Shown: positions 23,492 to 31,886 of the stretch, one piece after another
Layout of the letters: each line of letters starts with the position of its first letter
Position numbering within the stretch: the first letter of the stretch is position 1
NCBI GenBank assembly: GCA_934277985.1
Contig: CAKQWF010000006.1
Coordinates: 62,001 to 126,000 of the forward strand
Reading direction: 5' to 3'
DNA length: 64,000 bases
Source: an uncultured Oxalobacter sp.
Lineage (GTDB): Bacteria > Pseudomonadota > Gammaproteobacteria > Burkholderiales > Burkholderiaceae_D
Notes under the pieces: model-generated
Seen by the model: only the letters and a program-made list of their open reading frames with translations
Told to the model about the DNA's origin: nothing
The model's database searches: none
Translations under genes and position numbers: made by a program

Positions 23492-23740
23492 ATGTCTTGT
23501 ATCTTCCTTAAACTTCCAAAAGTTTCTTCCATCACCGGCCGCAGCCGCAGCAAGATTTACGCTGACATGAAGGCGCAGATATTCCCGTCCCCGGTACGTC
23601 TGGGCACACGTTCTGTCGCATGGGTTGACCATGAAATCAGCGCATGGGTACAAGCCAAGATCGCTGGTAAGACTGATGACGAGCTGAAAGCGCTGGTTGC
23701 CTCACTGGTGGCTGCACGCCAAACATCCGTTTCTATCTGA
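23492..23740 (+). CDS. AlpA-family helix-turn-helix regulator
   Basis: 82 aa. 'LPKVSSITGRSRSKIYADMKAQIFPSPVRLGTRSVAWVDHEISAWVQAKI' is the MerR-like winged helix of the AlpA/excisionase family. In P4-like satellites such proteins activate integrase or act in excision. It has a good AAGGAG before the ATG and is the first gene of the run into primase and helicase (12 bp to the next gene). Confidence 0.9.
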   Translation: MSCIFLKLPKVSSITGRSRSKIYADMKAQIFPSPVRLGTRSVAWVDHEISAWVQAKIAGKTDDELKALVASLVAARQTSVSI

Positions 23741-23752
23741 ACGGAGGAATCC

Positions 23753-24709
23753 ATGCAAAAGAAAACACATGCCGCAATGGCAGGGGTGTCTGTTGCCCTG
23801 ATCCCGATGGAAGGGGCAACCGCTTTCCTTGATTTCATCCGCGAACGTATCGGCCACGCCCCGGACGCCATCAACCAGACCGGCAAAATACAACGCTTTT
23901 CCGCGAACGGGAAACGGGGCGATCTGGCCGGCTGGTGTGTCTGGTATGGCATGGCCGGAGCCTGCGGGAACTGGCGAACCGGAGAAAGCCACACATGGCG
24001 ATCAGACCAATACCAGCGCCTGACAAAGACCGAACGCCAGAGAATCGACCGGCAGATCAGACAGGCCGAAGCGAGAAGGAAGCGTGAGCTTGAGGCGGGT
24101 TACCAGCGTATCGCCGAACAGGCCAGAGAAGATATTCAGCATTATTTCCCGGCCACCGCAGACCACCCCTACCTGATCGAAAAGAGGATTTTGCCGCATG
24201 GCGCGCTGATCGACGGGCAAAACGTCCTCATCATCCCGATGTATTACAACGGCGAAATCGTGTCCTATCAACGCATATACCCTATGCGGTTGCCGGACGG
24301 TACCAACAAACGCTTTTTGAAGGGCGGACGCAAGAAAGGCTGTTACCACCCGATAGGGGATAAAGGAACCGGTGATCTGGGTATCTGCGAAGGTTTTGCC
24401 ACGGGCGCCAGCATTCATGAAGCGACTGGCGATGATGTCATCGTGGCCTTCGATGCGGGCAATCTGTTACCAGTCGCCAAAGCCATGCGGGAGCAATACC
24501 CGAACAGAAAAATCATCCTCTGGGCTGATGACGACTACCAGCGCGTGGACCAAAACGGATATCCGGAAAACATTGGCATCATCAAGGCCACCGAGGCGGC
24601 GCAAGCGGTCAACGGTTATCTGGCAGTACCGGACTTCGGGCCAAACCGCCCGGCGGGGGCAACCGACTTTAACGACTTGCACCAGATGATGAAAGGAGGT
24701 GTCCTGTGA
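23753..24709 (+). CDS. phage/satellite primase with Toprim domain
   Basis: 318 aa. An N-terminal region 'GDLAGWCVWYGMAGACGNWRTGE' resembles the zinc-free primase entry module of phage primases. The Toprim half has 'LGICEGFATGASIHEATGDDVIVAFDAGNL' (conserved Glu) and 'KIILWADDDYQ' (DxD). It should synthesise primers for island DNA. Its stop overlaps the next gene's ATG (TGATG), so it is translationally coupled to the DUF927 ATPase. In phage P4 primase and helicase are one protein; here they are two. Confidence 0.88.
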   Translation: MQKKTHAAMAGVSVALIPMEGATAFLDFIRERIGHAPDAINQTGKIQRFSANGKRGDLAGWCVWYGMAGACGNWRTGESHTWRSDQYQRLTKTERQRIDRQIRQAEARRKRELEAGYQRIAEQAREDIQHYFPATADHPYLIEKRILPHGALIDGQNVLIIPMYYNGEIVSYQRIYPMRLPDGTNKRFLKGGRKKGCYHPIGDKGTGDLGICEGFATGASIHEATGDDVIVAFDAGNLLPVAKAMREQYPNRKIILWADDDYQRVDQNGYPENIGIIKATEAAQAVNGYLAVPDFGPNRPAGATDFNDLHQMMKGGVL

Positions 24710-26517
24710 TGACGACCTCGCCGACACTGACAAACAAGCCGGAACATTGCGCACCCGTTCCGGAAAACAATGTCATTACCCTGTCCAAACAGAAAGCCAG
24801 ACGCAATGAAAACATCCTTGCGTATGAAGACTGGCAATTCCACAAGACAAAAGACGGGATTTTTTACGTTACAAAGGACAATAACGGCAATGAAAAACGC
24901 CTGTTTATCTGTTCCGCTCTGGACGTGGTGGCCGACACACGGAACGAAAAATCATCCGAATGGGGGCGTTTACTTGAGTGGAAAGACCGCGACGGCAAAA
25001 CCCATCGTTGGGCAATGCCGCTTGAAATCCTGAAAGAGAGCGGAGCCGACATGCGCGGCGAGCTGTTGCGACTGGGTATGAGCATTGGGCAATCAAACAA
25101 GGCGCGCAACCTGTTATCTGCCTATGTCCAGACATGGCCGACCAACAAAAGGGCATTATGCGTTGACCGGCTGGGTTGGCATGGCAGCCAGTACATTTTG
25201 CCGGATGAATCCATTGGCGAAACAGAAGAAATCACCGTATTCCAGAACAGCGGTTATCTGGAACCGGCCTACTCGCAAACCGGAACCTTGCAGGACTGGC
25301 AAACCCATGTCGCAGCACTGGCAGCCGGAAACAGTCGCATGGTGTTTTCAATATCCGTTGCCTTTGCTTCCATACTGGCAAACATTACCGGAATTGAATC
25401 CGGCGGCTTCCATTTGCGCGGCAGCTCATCATCCGGCAAAACAACGGCCTTGCATCTGGCAGCATCCGTTTTTGGCAGGCCATCCGGATATATCCGGTTG
25501 TGGAGAACCACAGCAAACGGACTTGAAGGACTGGCAGCACTGCACAATGACGGCCTGTTGATACTGGACGAACTGTCGCAGGCAGACCCGAAAGAAGCAG
25601 GAGAAGCGGCATACATGCTTGCCAATGGTCACGGCAAGACAAGGGCGACACGAACCGGAGCAGCCAGAAAAGCCGCAACATGGCGCCTGATGTTCCTGTC
25701 AGCAGGTGAAGAAACCCTGTCCGCAGTTGTGAGCCGCGCAGGCAGAAAAACCAATGCCGGACAGGAAATCAGGCTTGCCGACATAGATAGCGATGCAGGC
25801 ATGAATATGGGTGCATTTGAAACCCTGAACGGCATGTCATCACCTGCAGAACTGGCCTTGACACTCAAGGACAACGCGGCAAGTTACCACGGCACAGCAG
25901 GCAGGAAATGGATAGAAGAAGTCGTCTCCATGCGCACCAGCATTGCCGACAGTTTGAAGAAACAGTTGGACAGCACGGCAAGCCGATATGCGCCTGCACA
26001 AGCATCAGGACAGGTTATCCGTGTTGCAAGACGGTTTGCGCTGGTGGCCATCGCCGGAGAACTGGCAACAAGGCTCGGTATCACCGGATGGGAAGAAGGC
26101 GAAGCAGACAAGGCGGCCAGAAAGTGCTTTGAATCATGGCTGGAAGGTTTTGGCGGAACCGGCAACCATGAAGAACGCGCCATCATCGAACAGGTACGTG
26201 GATATATCGAACAGCACGGCGCAAGCCGGTTTGAAGACATCACGGCGACCGAAGAACAGCGCATTATCAACCGTGCAGGGTTTTTCAGATACAACAGGGA
26301 CGGCGAAAAAGAATACCTTGTTTTGACGAAGGCATACAGCCATGAAGTATGTGCCGGTTTCGACCAAAAAACCGTTTCAGGTGTGCTTGTCAAACATGGC
26401 TACCTTATACCTGGCAAGGACGGAAAATCCGCGCAATCAATCAACGGTACCAGCCTGGGCAAAACCACACGTTGTTACGTCATCAGCTCGAAACTGTTTG
26501 GCAGCGAAGGCAAGTGA
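24709..26517 (+). CDS. DUF927 domain ATPase, helicase-like replication protein
   Basis: About 602 aa. A DUF927 domain spans roughly residues 45-330, with Walker A GSSSSGKTT at 239-247 and Walker B LLILDEL at 284-290. The C-terminus is a helical/winged segment. Such proteins follow Toprim primases in phages and P4-like islands and are thought to act as replicative helicases. An AAGGAGG precedes the start. Immediately downstream lies a dense repeat cluster that could be its target origin. Confidence 0.85.
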   Translation: MTTSPTLTNKPEHCAPVPENNVITLSKQKARRNENILAYEDWQFHKTKDGIFYVTKDNNGNEKRLFICSALDVVADTRNEKSSEWGRLLEWKDRDGKTHRWAMPLEILKESGADMRGELLRLGMSIGQSNKARNLLSAYVQTWPTNKRALCVDRLGWHGSQYILPDESIGETEEITVFQNSGYLEPAYSQTGTLQDWQTHVAALAAGNSRMVFSISVAFASILANITGIESGGFHLRGSSSSGKTTALHLAASVFGRPSGYIRLWRTTANGLEGLAALHNDGLLILDELSQADPKEAGEAAYMLANGHGKTRATRTGAARKAATWRLMFLSAGEETLSAVVSRAGRKTNAGQEIRLADIDSDAGMNMGAFETLNGMSSPAELALTLKDNAASYHGTAGRKWIEEVVSMRTSIADSLKKQLDSTASRYAPAQASGQVIRVARRFALVAIAGELATRLGITGWEEGEADKAARKCFESWLEGFGGTGNHEERAIIEQVRGYIEQHGASRFEDITATEEQRIINRAGFFRYNRDGEKEYLVLTKAYSHEVCAGFDQKTVSGVLVKHGYLIPGKDGKSAQSINGTSLGKTTRCYVISSKLFGSEGK

Positions 26518-26540
26518 TTTTTTCAGACTATGCATTTTTT

Positions 26541-26744
26541 CGGTGTAACAAGTGTAACCGGTGTGAACACCGCATGAATACTAGGTTCGCACAGTTACAC
26601 CTGCTTTTTGTGGTGGTGTAACCGGTGTAACTGACCGCTGGAAAATGCTTGTACGGTTACACCAGTTACACCGTGTATTTTTTCGGTGTAACACGGCAAA
26701 GCCGCATGAATACTAGCTTACACACCGATTACACCGGTTACACC
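26541..26744. repeat. GTGTAAC iteron-like cluster, candidate island replication origin
   Basis: In 204 bp there are about a dozen copies of GTGTAAC or its complement GTTACAC. GGTGTAAC copies start at 26542, 26615, 26624 and 26685; GTTACACC copies start at 26594, 26656, 26665 and 26737; variants lie at 26552, 26560, 26717 and 26728. A 15-bp direct repeat CCGCATGAATACTAG occurs at 26570-26584 and 26702-26716. The arrangement gives two similar ~60-bp halves, each with GGTGTAAC, the 15-mer, then GTTACACC. It lies directly after the primase/helicase pair. Confidence 0.7.
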
Positions 26745-26783
26745 GAAAAAACATAATGTCTGCAACGAAAACAGGAGAACAGC

Positions 26784-27209
26784 ATGTTTTTCGATCCGGA
26801 ATTTGAAGAAGCTATAAAGGCACGCATGAATGGCGGCAGGGACAAACCGGCGGATGCAAGAGCGCAGCGCCTGAACAATCTGATCGCCGAATTTTTGGCG
26901 TGCGGCGCAAGCGAGGATGAAGCGAAAACGGTAGCCCGTGAAATTGTGGACAAGGGACGTATCGCGCCATGCGAAGCACAGTACAGACAGGCACCGATTG
27001 TATATGCTTATGAGGACTGCAAGGCGCCGGAAGCCATACAGCAATCGCCATACGAAGAAAAGGCACTGATCCGATATTTCATCAATGCCGGATGGTCAGA
27101 ACGATCAGCGATTGAACTGGCAAGGGGGATGATAGAACGCGGTTCATACCTGACGCACCATGAACACCTGAAGTATCTGGAATGCGAAAGACAGGAGAAA
27201 ACACCATGA
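26784..27209 (+). CDS. hypothetical island protein
   Basis: 141 aa, predicted soluble and mostly helical, acidic N-terminus. No family recognised. An ACAGGAG precedes the ATG, and its stop overlaps the next start (ATGA). Codon use matches the neighbouring replication genes. Placement after the candidate origin suggests a replication or regulation accessory, which is a guess from context. Confidence 0.65.
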   Translation: MFFDPEFEEAIKARMNGGRDKPADARAQRLNNLIAEFLACGASEDEAKTVAREIVDKGRIAPCEAQYRQAPIVYAYEDCKAPEAIQQSPYEEKALIRYFINAGWSERSAIELARGMIERGSYLTHHEHLKYLECERQEKTP

Positions 27210-27811
27210 CACAAAGAAAGAAACGGCAACCGGCAGCGAAAGACAAAAACGATATGAAAGAGGGGTATGCCAAAGCGGCACTGTTACCTTCCCTGTATGC
27301 TGGTGCAGTCATCCAACAGTATGGCAATGCGCTTTTCGGGAAAGACAACCTCGACATTCATGCTCTGGATAAAGCGCTGAAAGAATCGACCGAAGCCATC
27401 CACCACGGAGACATGAAAGCCGTGGAAGCCATGCTGTACGGTCAGGCGGTGGCCCTGCAAACGATGTTCACCAATCTGTCAATGCGTGCAGACTGTCAGC
27501 AAGGCAGGCTGGATAACATCGAAGCCCTGTTGAAACTGGCATTCAAGGCACAGAACCAGTGCCGCATGACACTGGAAACCCTGTCGAATGTGAAGAACCC
27601 CCCGGTGGTCTATGCAAGGCAGGCCAATATCACCAGCGGCCCGCAACAGGTCAACAATGGTCTTACGCACGCGACAGAAAAAAACATCGTACAAAACGAA
27701 TTATTGGAGGATAGCCATGTCAAACGGCTGGACGGAAGAACGCAAGGCCAGACAGGCCGCCCTGATACACACATGGAAACCGTGGAAGTCAGCAGGCGTG
27801 AAAACCCCTGA
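27206..27811 (+). CDS. conserved phage-type protein of unknown function
   Basis: 201 aa. Start at 27206, with AGGAG upstream and a 4-bp overlap with the preceding stop. The central part 'AMLYGQAVALQTMFTNLSMRA' and the block 'AQNQCRMTLETLSNVKNPPVVYARQANITSGPQQVNNG' match a protein I associate with many proteobacterial prophages and islands. The function is not known to me. Its last 95 bp overlap the next gene in another frame. Confidence 0.75.
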   Translation: MTQRKKRQPAAKDKNDMKEGYAKAALLPSLYAGAVIQQYGNALFGKDNLDIHALDKALKESTEAIHHGDMKAVEAMLYGQAVALQTMFTNLSMRADCQQGRLDNIEALLKLAFKAQNQCRMTLETLSNVKNPPVVYARQANITSGPQQVNNGLTHATEKNIVQNELLEDSHVKRLDGRTQGQTGRPDTHMETVEVSRRENP

Positions 27812-27956
27812 AGGCAAGAAGCGAAGCAGCATGAATGCCTTGAAGCATGGGCGGTACACGGCCAGTGCCATAGCGGAAAGAAAGCGTATCAATCAGGTCT
27901 TGCGTGATGCCAGGGATTTCATTAAACGAGCGGAACGCATGCTTTCGGATGAATGA
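27717..27956 (+). CDS. small phage-type protein, overlapping the previous gene out of frame
   Basis: 79 aa. Begins 'MSNGWTEERKARQAALIHTWKPWKSAGVKTPEGKKRSSMNALKHGRYTASA', a Trp-rich, basic pattern I associate with small prophage proteins. A TTGGAGG lies seven bases before the ATG. The first 95 bp also encode the C-terminus of the gene at 27206-27811 in another frame. Function unknown; basic charge suggests nucleic-acid contact. Confidence 0.7.
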   Translation: MSNGWTEERKARQAALIHTWKPWKSAGVKTPEGKKRSSMNALKHGRYTASAIAERKRINQVLRDARDFIKRAERMLSDE

Positions 27957-27980
27957 CTGCATTCAAGAGGCTCAGGAAGG

Positions 27981-28016
27981 TCAAGTGTCTCAAGATACTC
28001 ACCTTGGGACACTTGA
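27981..28016. repeat. 9-bp perfect inverted repeat
   Basis: TCAAGTGTC (27981-27989) pairs with GACACTTGA (28008-28016) around an 18-nt loop, just after the small phage-type gene. There is no T-run, so it is not an obvious terminator. It is the only structure I see in 27957-28130. Confidence 0.4.
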
Positions 28017-28130
28017 GACCCATTGGCAAGGGGGGGACGGGGGCAATCAAAGTAAAAACGTTTTGCCCTATGACCGAGCGCACCCTCAAATTTACCGCGA
28101 AGGTGAATTTTTTTCGGGTGGGGGTGTCAC

Positions 28131-28338
28131 ATGATGAAATCGTCTCGCATGGAAGTTGCCCTGAAGAACTGAAACATGGTGGGATGAAACTGTGGCAGAA
28201 GGCCGCTACAGCGCCGTCATCGCGCCTGAAATCGCCAGAGGCAAGGCGGCCGGTCTGTATGTTGAACAGTCGCATATCGATGGCGATATGTATAAAAAAT
28301 CGGTTTTTCTATACATGTTGCGTATAATATATATATAA
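28131..28338 (+). pseudogene. possible decayed small gene before fic
   Basis: A start at 28131 reads MMKSSRMEVALKN and then stops. In another frame the sequence continues as an unbroken, protein-like stretch 'WWDETVAEGRYSAVIAPEI' ... 'VEQSHIDGDMYKK' to a stop at 28338. Joining the two would need one frameshift near 28170. No family is recognised, so this may be a broken gene or chance. Confidence 0.25.
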
Positions 28339-28360
28339 AAACGAGTTTCTTTTACGCATA

Positions 28361-29431
28361 ATGTACCCAATCATACCGCTTGAGCAGCTAGCCATCGAAC
28401 GTTTCGACGCGCCGGAAATCCTTAAAAAGTTAGCCAGCAGTAGCCGTAGTCTTGCCGAACTGAAAGGGGTCGCAGGAACTATTCCCAATCAGGGGATCCT
28501 GATCAACACATTGAGCCTCCAAGAAGCCAAGGATAGTTCAGAAATCGAAAATATTGTGACAACGCATGATGAACTATTCAAGGGCGAAGTGCTTACAGAA
28601 GCGTTTGCCAACCCGGCGGCTAAAGAGGTTATGCGCTACAGGCAAGCATTGCGTACTGGCTTCAGTGAGACCAAGAAAACAGGGTTAATAACAGTTAACA
28701 ACATTATCAGCATTCAGTCAGAACTGGAACGCAATAATGCCGGCTTTAGAAAATTGCCAGGTACGGCGTTAAGGGATAATATCGGGAGAACGGTGTACAC
28801 ACCACCACAAGAGCCGGATACTATTAAGCAAATGATGTTTGATTTGGAACGTTTCATAAATGAAACGTCGATTTTTCCAGTTGATCCGTTGATTAAAATG
28901 GCGCTAATACACCACCAATTTGAAAGCATTCACCCATTTTACGATGGAAATGGCCGTACCGGGCGCATTCTTAATGTATTGTATCTGGTCAAGGAAGGGT
29001 TGCTTGATATTCCAATTCTTTATCTGAGTCGGTATATAGTGCATAACAAGGGGGATTACTATCGTTTGTTGCAGGCAGTACGCGATGCTGACCAATGGGA
29101 AGACTGGGTGTTGTTCATATTGGATGGGGTGGAACAAACAGCGACACAGGCGATAACCACCATTGGTGAAATAAAACGCGCACTACAATTTTACAAGCAT
29201 CATATTCGAAGCAATTACAGGTTTTATAGCCAAGACCTGATTAATAATCTGTTTTCTCATCCATATACCAAAATCGAGTTTATTGAGCGCGATTTAAATG
29301 TATCTCGTATTACCGCAGCAAAATATCTGGATGCATTAGCTGAATCGGGGTTGGTTCATAAACAGAAGTTGGGGCGTGGGAATTACTATGTCAATGTTGC
29401 TTTAAGTGAGATCCTAATGAAACAGTCATGA
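28361..29431 (+). CDS. Fic family protein (AMP transferase type)
   Basis: 356 aa. An N-terminal Fic_N region carries the auto-inhibitory helix motif S59-xxx-E63-N64 (class II arrangement). The Fic core motif HPFYDGNGRTGR lies at 191-202, matching HxFx(D/E)GNGRxxR with the catalytic His. A C-terminal winged helix (~300-350, 'TKIEFIERDLNVSRITAAKYLDALAESG') follows. Fic enzymes usually transfer AMP to a Ser/Thr/Tyr of target proteins. The gene uses more AT-rich codons than the replication genes and has an AT-rich promoter (28300-28345), so it is probably separately acquired cargo. Confidence 0.93.
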   Translation: MYPIIPLEQLAIERFDAPEILKKLASSSRSLAELKGVAGTIPNQGILINTLSLQEAKDSSEIENIVTTHDELFKGEVLTEAFANPAAKEVMRYRQALRTGFSETKKTGLITVNNIISIQSELERNNAGFRKLPGTALRDNIGRTVYTPPQEPDTIKQMMFDLERFINETSIFPVDPLIKMALIHHQFESIHPFYDGNGRTGRILNVLYLVKEGLLDIPILYLSRYIVHNKGDYYRLLQAVRDADQWEDWVLFILDGVEQTATQAITTIGEIKRALQFYKHHIRSNYRFYSQDLINNLFSHPYTKIEFIERDLNVSRITAAKYLDALAESGLVHKQKLGRGNYYVNVALSEILMKQS

Positions 29432-29615
29432 CAGGTATTGTTTGGTTATGTTCGGATCTATAACGCGTCAGATTTGTTTCTGGCGCGTTTTTGTTTTGTT
29501 CGAAACGACATACAACACCCGCAAGGGGAAAGCTATACGCGGCTTCGTTGATGCCGAGAGTGCGCCCGACCGCCCGCATTGAAGGCGGCCTCTCTCAATC
29601 ATTAGGAAGTGCCAA

Positions 29616-29906
29616 ATGAGCACACAATCAACATTTACCCCTTATACCTTTCATAACAACCTGACAGGAAACAACTCGGCTTACAAGATGTTCGTCGAGG
29701 ACATATACAACATAAGCGGCGGTATGAAACTGATGTTACAGATTGCCATGCAATCATGGATTGATCAGGGCAGTGACGTTGAGCCGTACCTGAACAACGC
29801 CCAGATATCCCATATTCTGCAAACAGCCATCAGCATCAACAGCCTGATTGAATGTCATGCAGAAGATTTGATCGAATGGCAAACAGGACAAGAAGAAAGG
29901 GGGTAA
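29616..29906 (+). CDS. hypothetical island protein
   Basis: 96 aa, soluble, acidic, with an AGGA before the ATG. No family recognised. It lies two bases before the next gene's start region, so the two are probably one operon. The 184 bp before it, after fic, hold no recognisable element beyond a GC-rich stretch at 29510-29600. Confidence 0.6.
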   Translation: MSTQSTFTPYTFHNNLTGNNSAYKMFVEDIYNISGGMKLMLQIAMQSWIDQGSDVEPYLNNAQISHILQTAISINSLIECHAEDLIEWQTGQEERG

Positions 29907-29908
29907 CC

Positions 29909-30190
29909 ATGAATAACATTATCCCCTTCCCGCAAAACCCGGCAGAAGCCAGAGAAGACAAGGAAATGGCAATGGAAGCCATCATCTGGGAAACAATGGC
30001 ATACGACGAGCAATCAGCCGCAGCGGTGGCCCGATTCATCCCTGAACTGAAAATGCCATTGCTGATTGATCTGGTCATGGCGGTGGCCGATGACAACATG
30101 CCGGCAGCTTATAACGTGGCTTACACCATGGTTTATGAGGCCACCATCATGGCAGCCAGGGCCGCGCTGAAGAAAGGGGGCAAGCCGTGA
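29909..30190 (+). CDS. hypothetical island protein
   Basis: 93 aa. Begins 'MNNIIPFPQNPAEA', followed by helical segments. No family recognised. AAAGGGGGT precedes the ATG, which lies two bases after the stop of the 96-aa gene, so translation is likely coupled. It converges with dinD. Confidence 0.6.
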   Translation: MNNIIPFPQNPAEAREDKEMAMEAIIWETMAYDEQSAAAVARFIPELKMPLLIDLVMAVADDNMPAAYNVAYTMVYEATIMAARAALKKGGKP

Positions 30191-30271
30191 GTGTATCAAG
30201 CTAATGCAAGCGACAACAGTCTGAGGAAGACAGAGAAGGGGTACTGTCTGTACCCCTTTTTTATAAGTGTT

Positions 30272-31144
30272 TTATTGTGTGTCTGTGCTGTGTTCTATTT
30301 TGGGAAGTTTGCCAGATTGTTTTTCAAGGCGTTTTTCATCTGTCTTGACACGGCGTTCCAGTTTTTTGATGTCTTCTTCCGGCGGGAGATTTTCCGGTTT
30401 AATTCCTCTTTGCCCAAGCATGTCGCGCACACTTTTGTTGTTCTGCACGTGTTCCTTTGTAATGGCAGACTCTCCTTGCAGATCATCTTGCAGAACATTG
30501 TGATTCGTCATTTCAGTAGCCAGATTTTTGGCGGCAATCGTCAATGTCGGGAGAAAATCGGCCAAGGGGCGAGATTGAACAATGCCATAACGGTTTTTCA
30601 TCATTTGCGTCGTTTGCCCTCCAAACAAGGCAGCATCCCCTTTTGCCCTGATTCTTCCGAAGCCGGCATCATCGACGCCACGTTCGTAAAGGTTTTGGGA
30701 AAGTGTCTTTTCAGATTCGCGCAACCGGTCGCGTGCATCGAGCCGTGCCTGAAGACGCATACGATCTTCTATCAGCTCCTGCTTGCGGGTCTGGACAGCA
30801 AAATAACTTTGTGCGAACGCAATGGGTTGTTTTCGTGGGTCGCCGTTCTGTGCGATCAGGTAACAGGCATAACGGGTCAGCATGAAATCTTCGATCGGGC
30901 GTTCGGAACCGCTACCCAGTTTGACCATTTTGCTGACGCTAGCAAAATGGTTTGCTGGTGCATGTCCACTCATTTCGCAGGCATCTTTGGCCTTGGATAT
31001 AACTTGTGCAAAGTTTCGCCATTGGTCGTATCCAAGAAGATGTTGTAAGTCTCTTGCATACCAGAATTCAACGTTGTCTTCCTCGAGACGCTGGCTAATA
31101 GCATCGAATTGCGATTTGAGAACCTGAACGATATCCGATTTCAT
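30272..31144 (-). CDS. dinD: DNA damage-inducible protein D homologue
   Basis: 290 aa. 'EFWYARDLQHLLGYDQWRNFAQVISKAKDACEMSGH' and 'IEDFMLTRYACYLIAQNGDPRKQPIAFAQSYFAVQTRKQEL' follow E. coli DinD (BRO-N-like N-terminal domain), and 'SVRDMLGQRGIKPENLPPEEDIKKLE' matches its C-terminus. E. coli DinD is SOS-induced and inhibits RecA strand exchange. I see no LexA-type CTGT-N8-ACAG box in the 5' region, so SOS control is not supported here. DinD is often carried on mobile elements. Confidence 0.9.
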   Translation of the reverse strand: MKSDIVQVLKSQFDAISQRLEEDNVEFWYARDLQHLLGYDQWRNFAQVISKAKDACEMSGHAPANHFASVSKMVKLGSGSERPIEDFMLTRYACYLIAQNGDPRKQPIAFAQSYFAVQTRKQELIEDRMRLQARLDARDRLRESEKTLSQNLYERGVDDAGFGRIRAKGDAALFGGQTTQMMKNRYGIVQSRPLADFLPTLTIAAKNLATEMTNHNVLQDDLQGESAITKEHVQNNKSVRDMLGQRGIKPENLPPEEDIKKLERRVKTDEKRLEKQSGKLPKIEHSTDTQ

Positions 31145-31199
31145 GCCTTCCTCTATTTTTGTCTTTGACGTAGAAAGATTACCCCAAATTGGCTTCGAT

Positions 31200-31745
31200 T
31201 ACAGCAAGACCAGAAAAGCAGAAGGACAAGGTTAGGGCAAGGGTAAAAAAACGGAAGGGAGAGATTAGGGCGAGGTTACGCAAATCGTAGCAAGGTTATA
31301 GCAAGGGTTGCGTTTGAAACGCGCACCTTCTAATAGCAAAAGTAGCAGGAATAGCAGTAGCAAACCCCGATCACAACAAGATTGCAACAAGGTCAGATTT
31401 GAAATCGAACCCTTCGATTAGCAGAATTAGCAGGATTAGCGTCTAGCAAAGGCCTGGAATGCAGCCCTCAAAGTTGAGGGCACAACCCGATCGAACAAAG
31501 AGCGAACAAAGAGAAAATACCCCGGCCAATCCAATTTTGGATCGGCTGTTTTTTGCTTCGAAGCGAAGACGAAGCGAAGGAAAAACGCGATTTTGCGCCG
31601 TGCTTTTTCTGCTTCGAAGCAAGGACGAACCAAGGGCAAATCCTGGATTTTCAGTAGCCGGTTGCCAGGATGGGCTACCGAGGTGCAGAATTCTGCACGT
31701 CGGAGAGAACAAGGCAAAACCGAAAATCTGGTAAGGCGATTTTTC
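31200..31745. repeat. degenerate direct-repeat array of unknown role
   Basis: The 742 bp between dinD and the Nudix gene hold no convincing gene but show recurring units. Paired AGCAAGG-like motifs recur near 31226, 31288, 31374, 31490, 31556, 31616 and 31707. Units at 31288 and 31374 align over ~75 bp, sharing 'TAGCAGGA-TAGC'. Units at 31549 and 31608 share 'GCTTCGAAGC'. Several pairs are followed by a different short palindrome (GCGTTTGAAACGC, GATTTGAAATC). A 16-bp palindrome GTGCAGAATTCTGCAC lies at 31684-31699. Confidence 0.55.
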
Positions 31746-31886
31746 CCCGAAATTGGCGAAAAATAATGTGACTACTATCTGGAGTACATCTGGCGACAAG
31801 TGGAATATCATGTCAAGATGAAAAAGCGCCTGCGTGGCCGTTTTGTTTGTCCTATGAGGAACATGTTTTTTAGTGATGGTGTTTTA

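Noticed and set aside
27953..28327. 124-codon frame overlapping the stop of the 79-aa phage gene (ATGA)
   Set aside because: The overlap looks like coupling, but the protein has no domain-like pattern and runs across an inverted repeat and the possible decayed gene. I could not support it as real.
31145..31260. LexA box for dinD
   Set aside because: No CTGT-N8-ACAG arrangement is present upstream of the start.
31200..31745. CRISPR array
   Set aside because: The repeats are imperfect, of variable spacing and partly palindromic, and no cas genes are nearby.
31443..31811. 122-codon minus-strand frame between dinD and the Nudix gene
   Set aside because: It is a read-through of the degenerate repeat array, with repetitive Leu/Arg/Ser content and no ribosome site.
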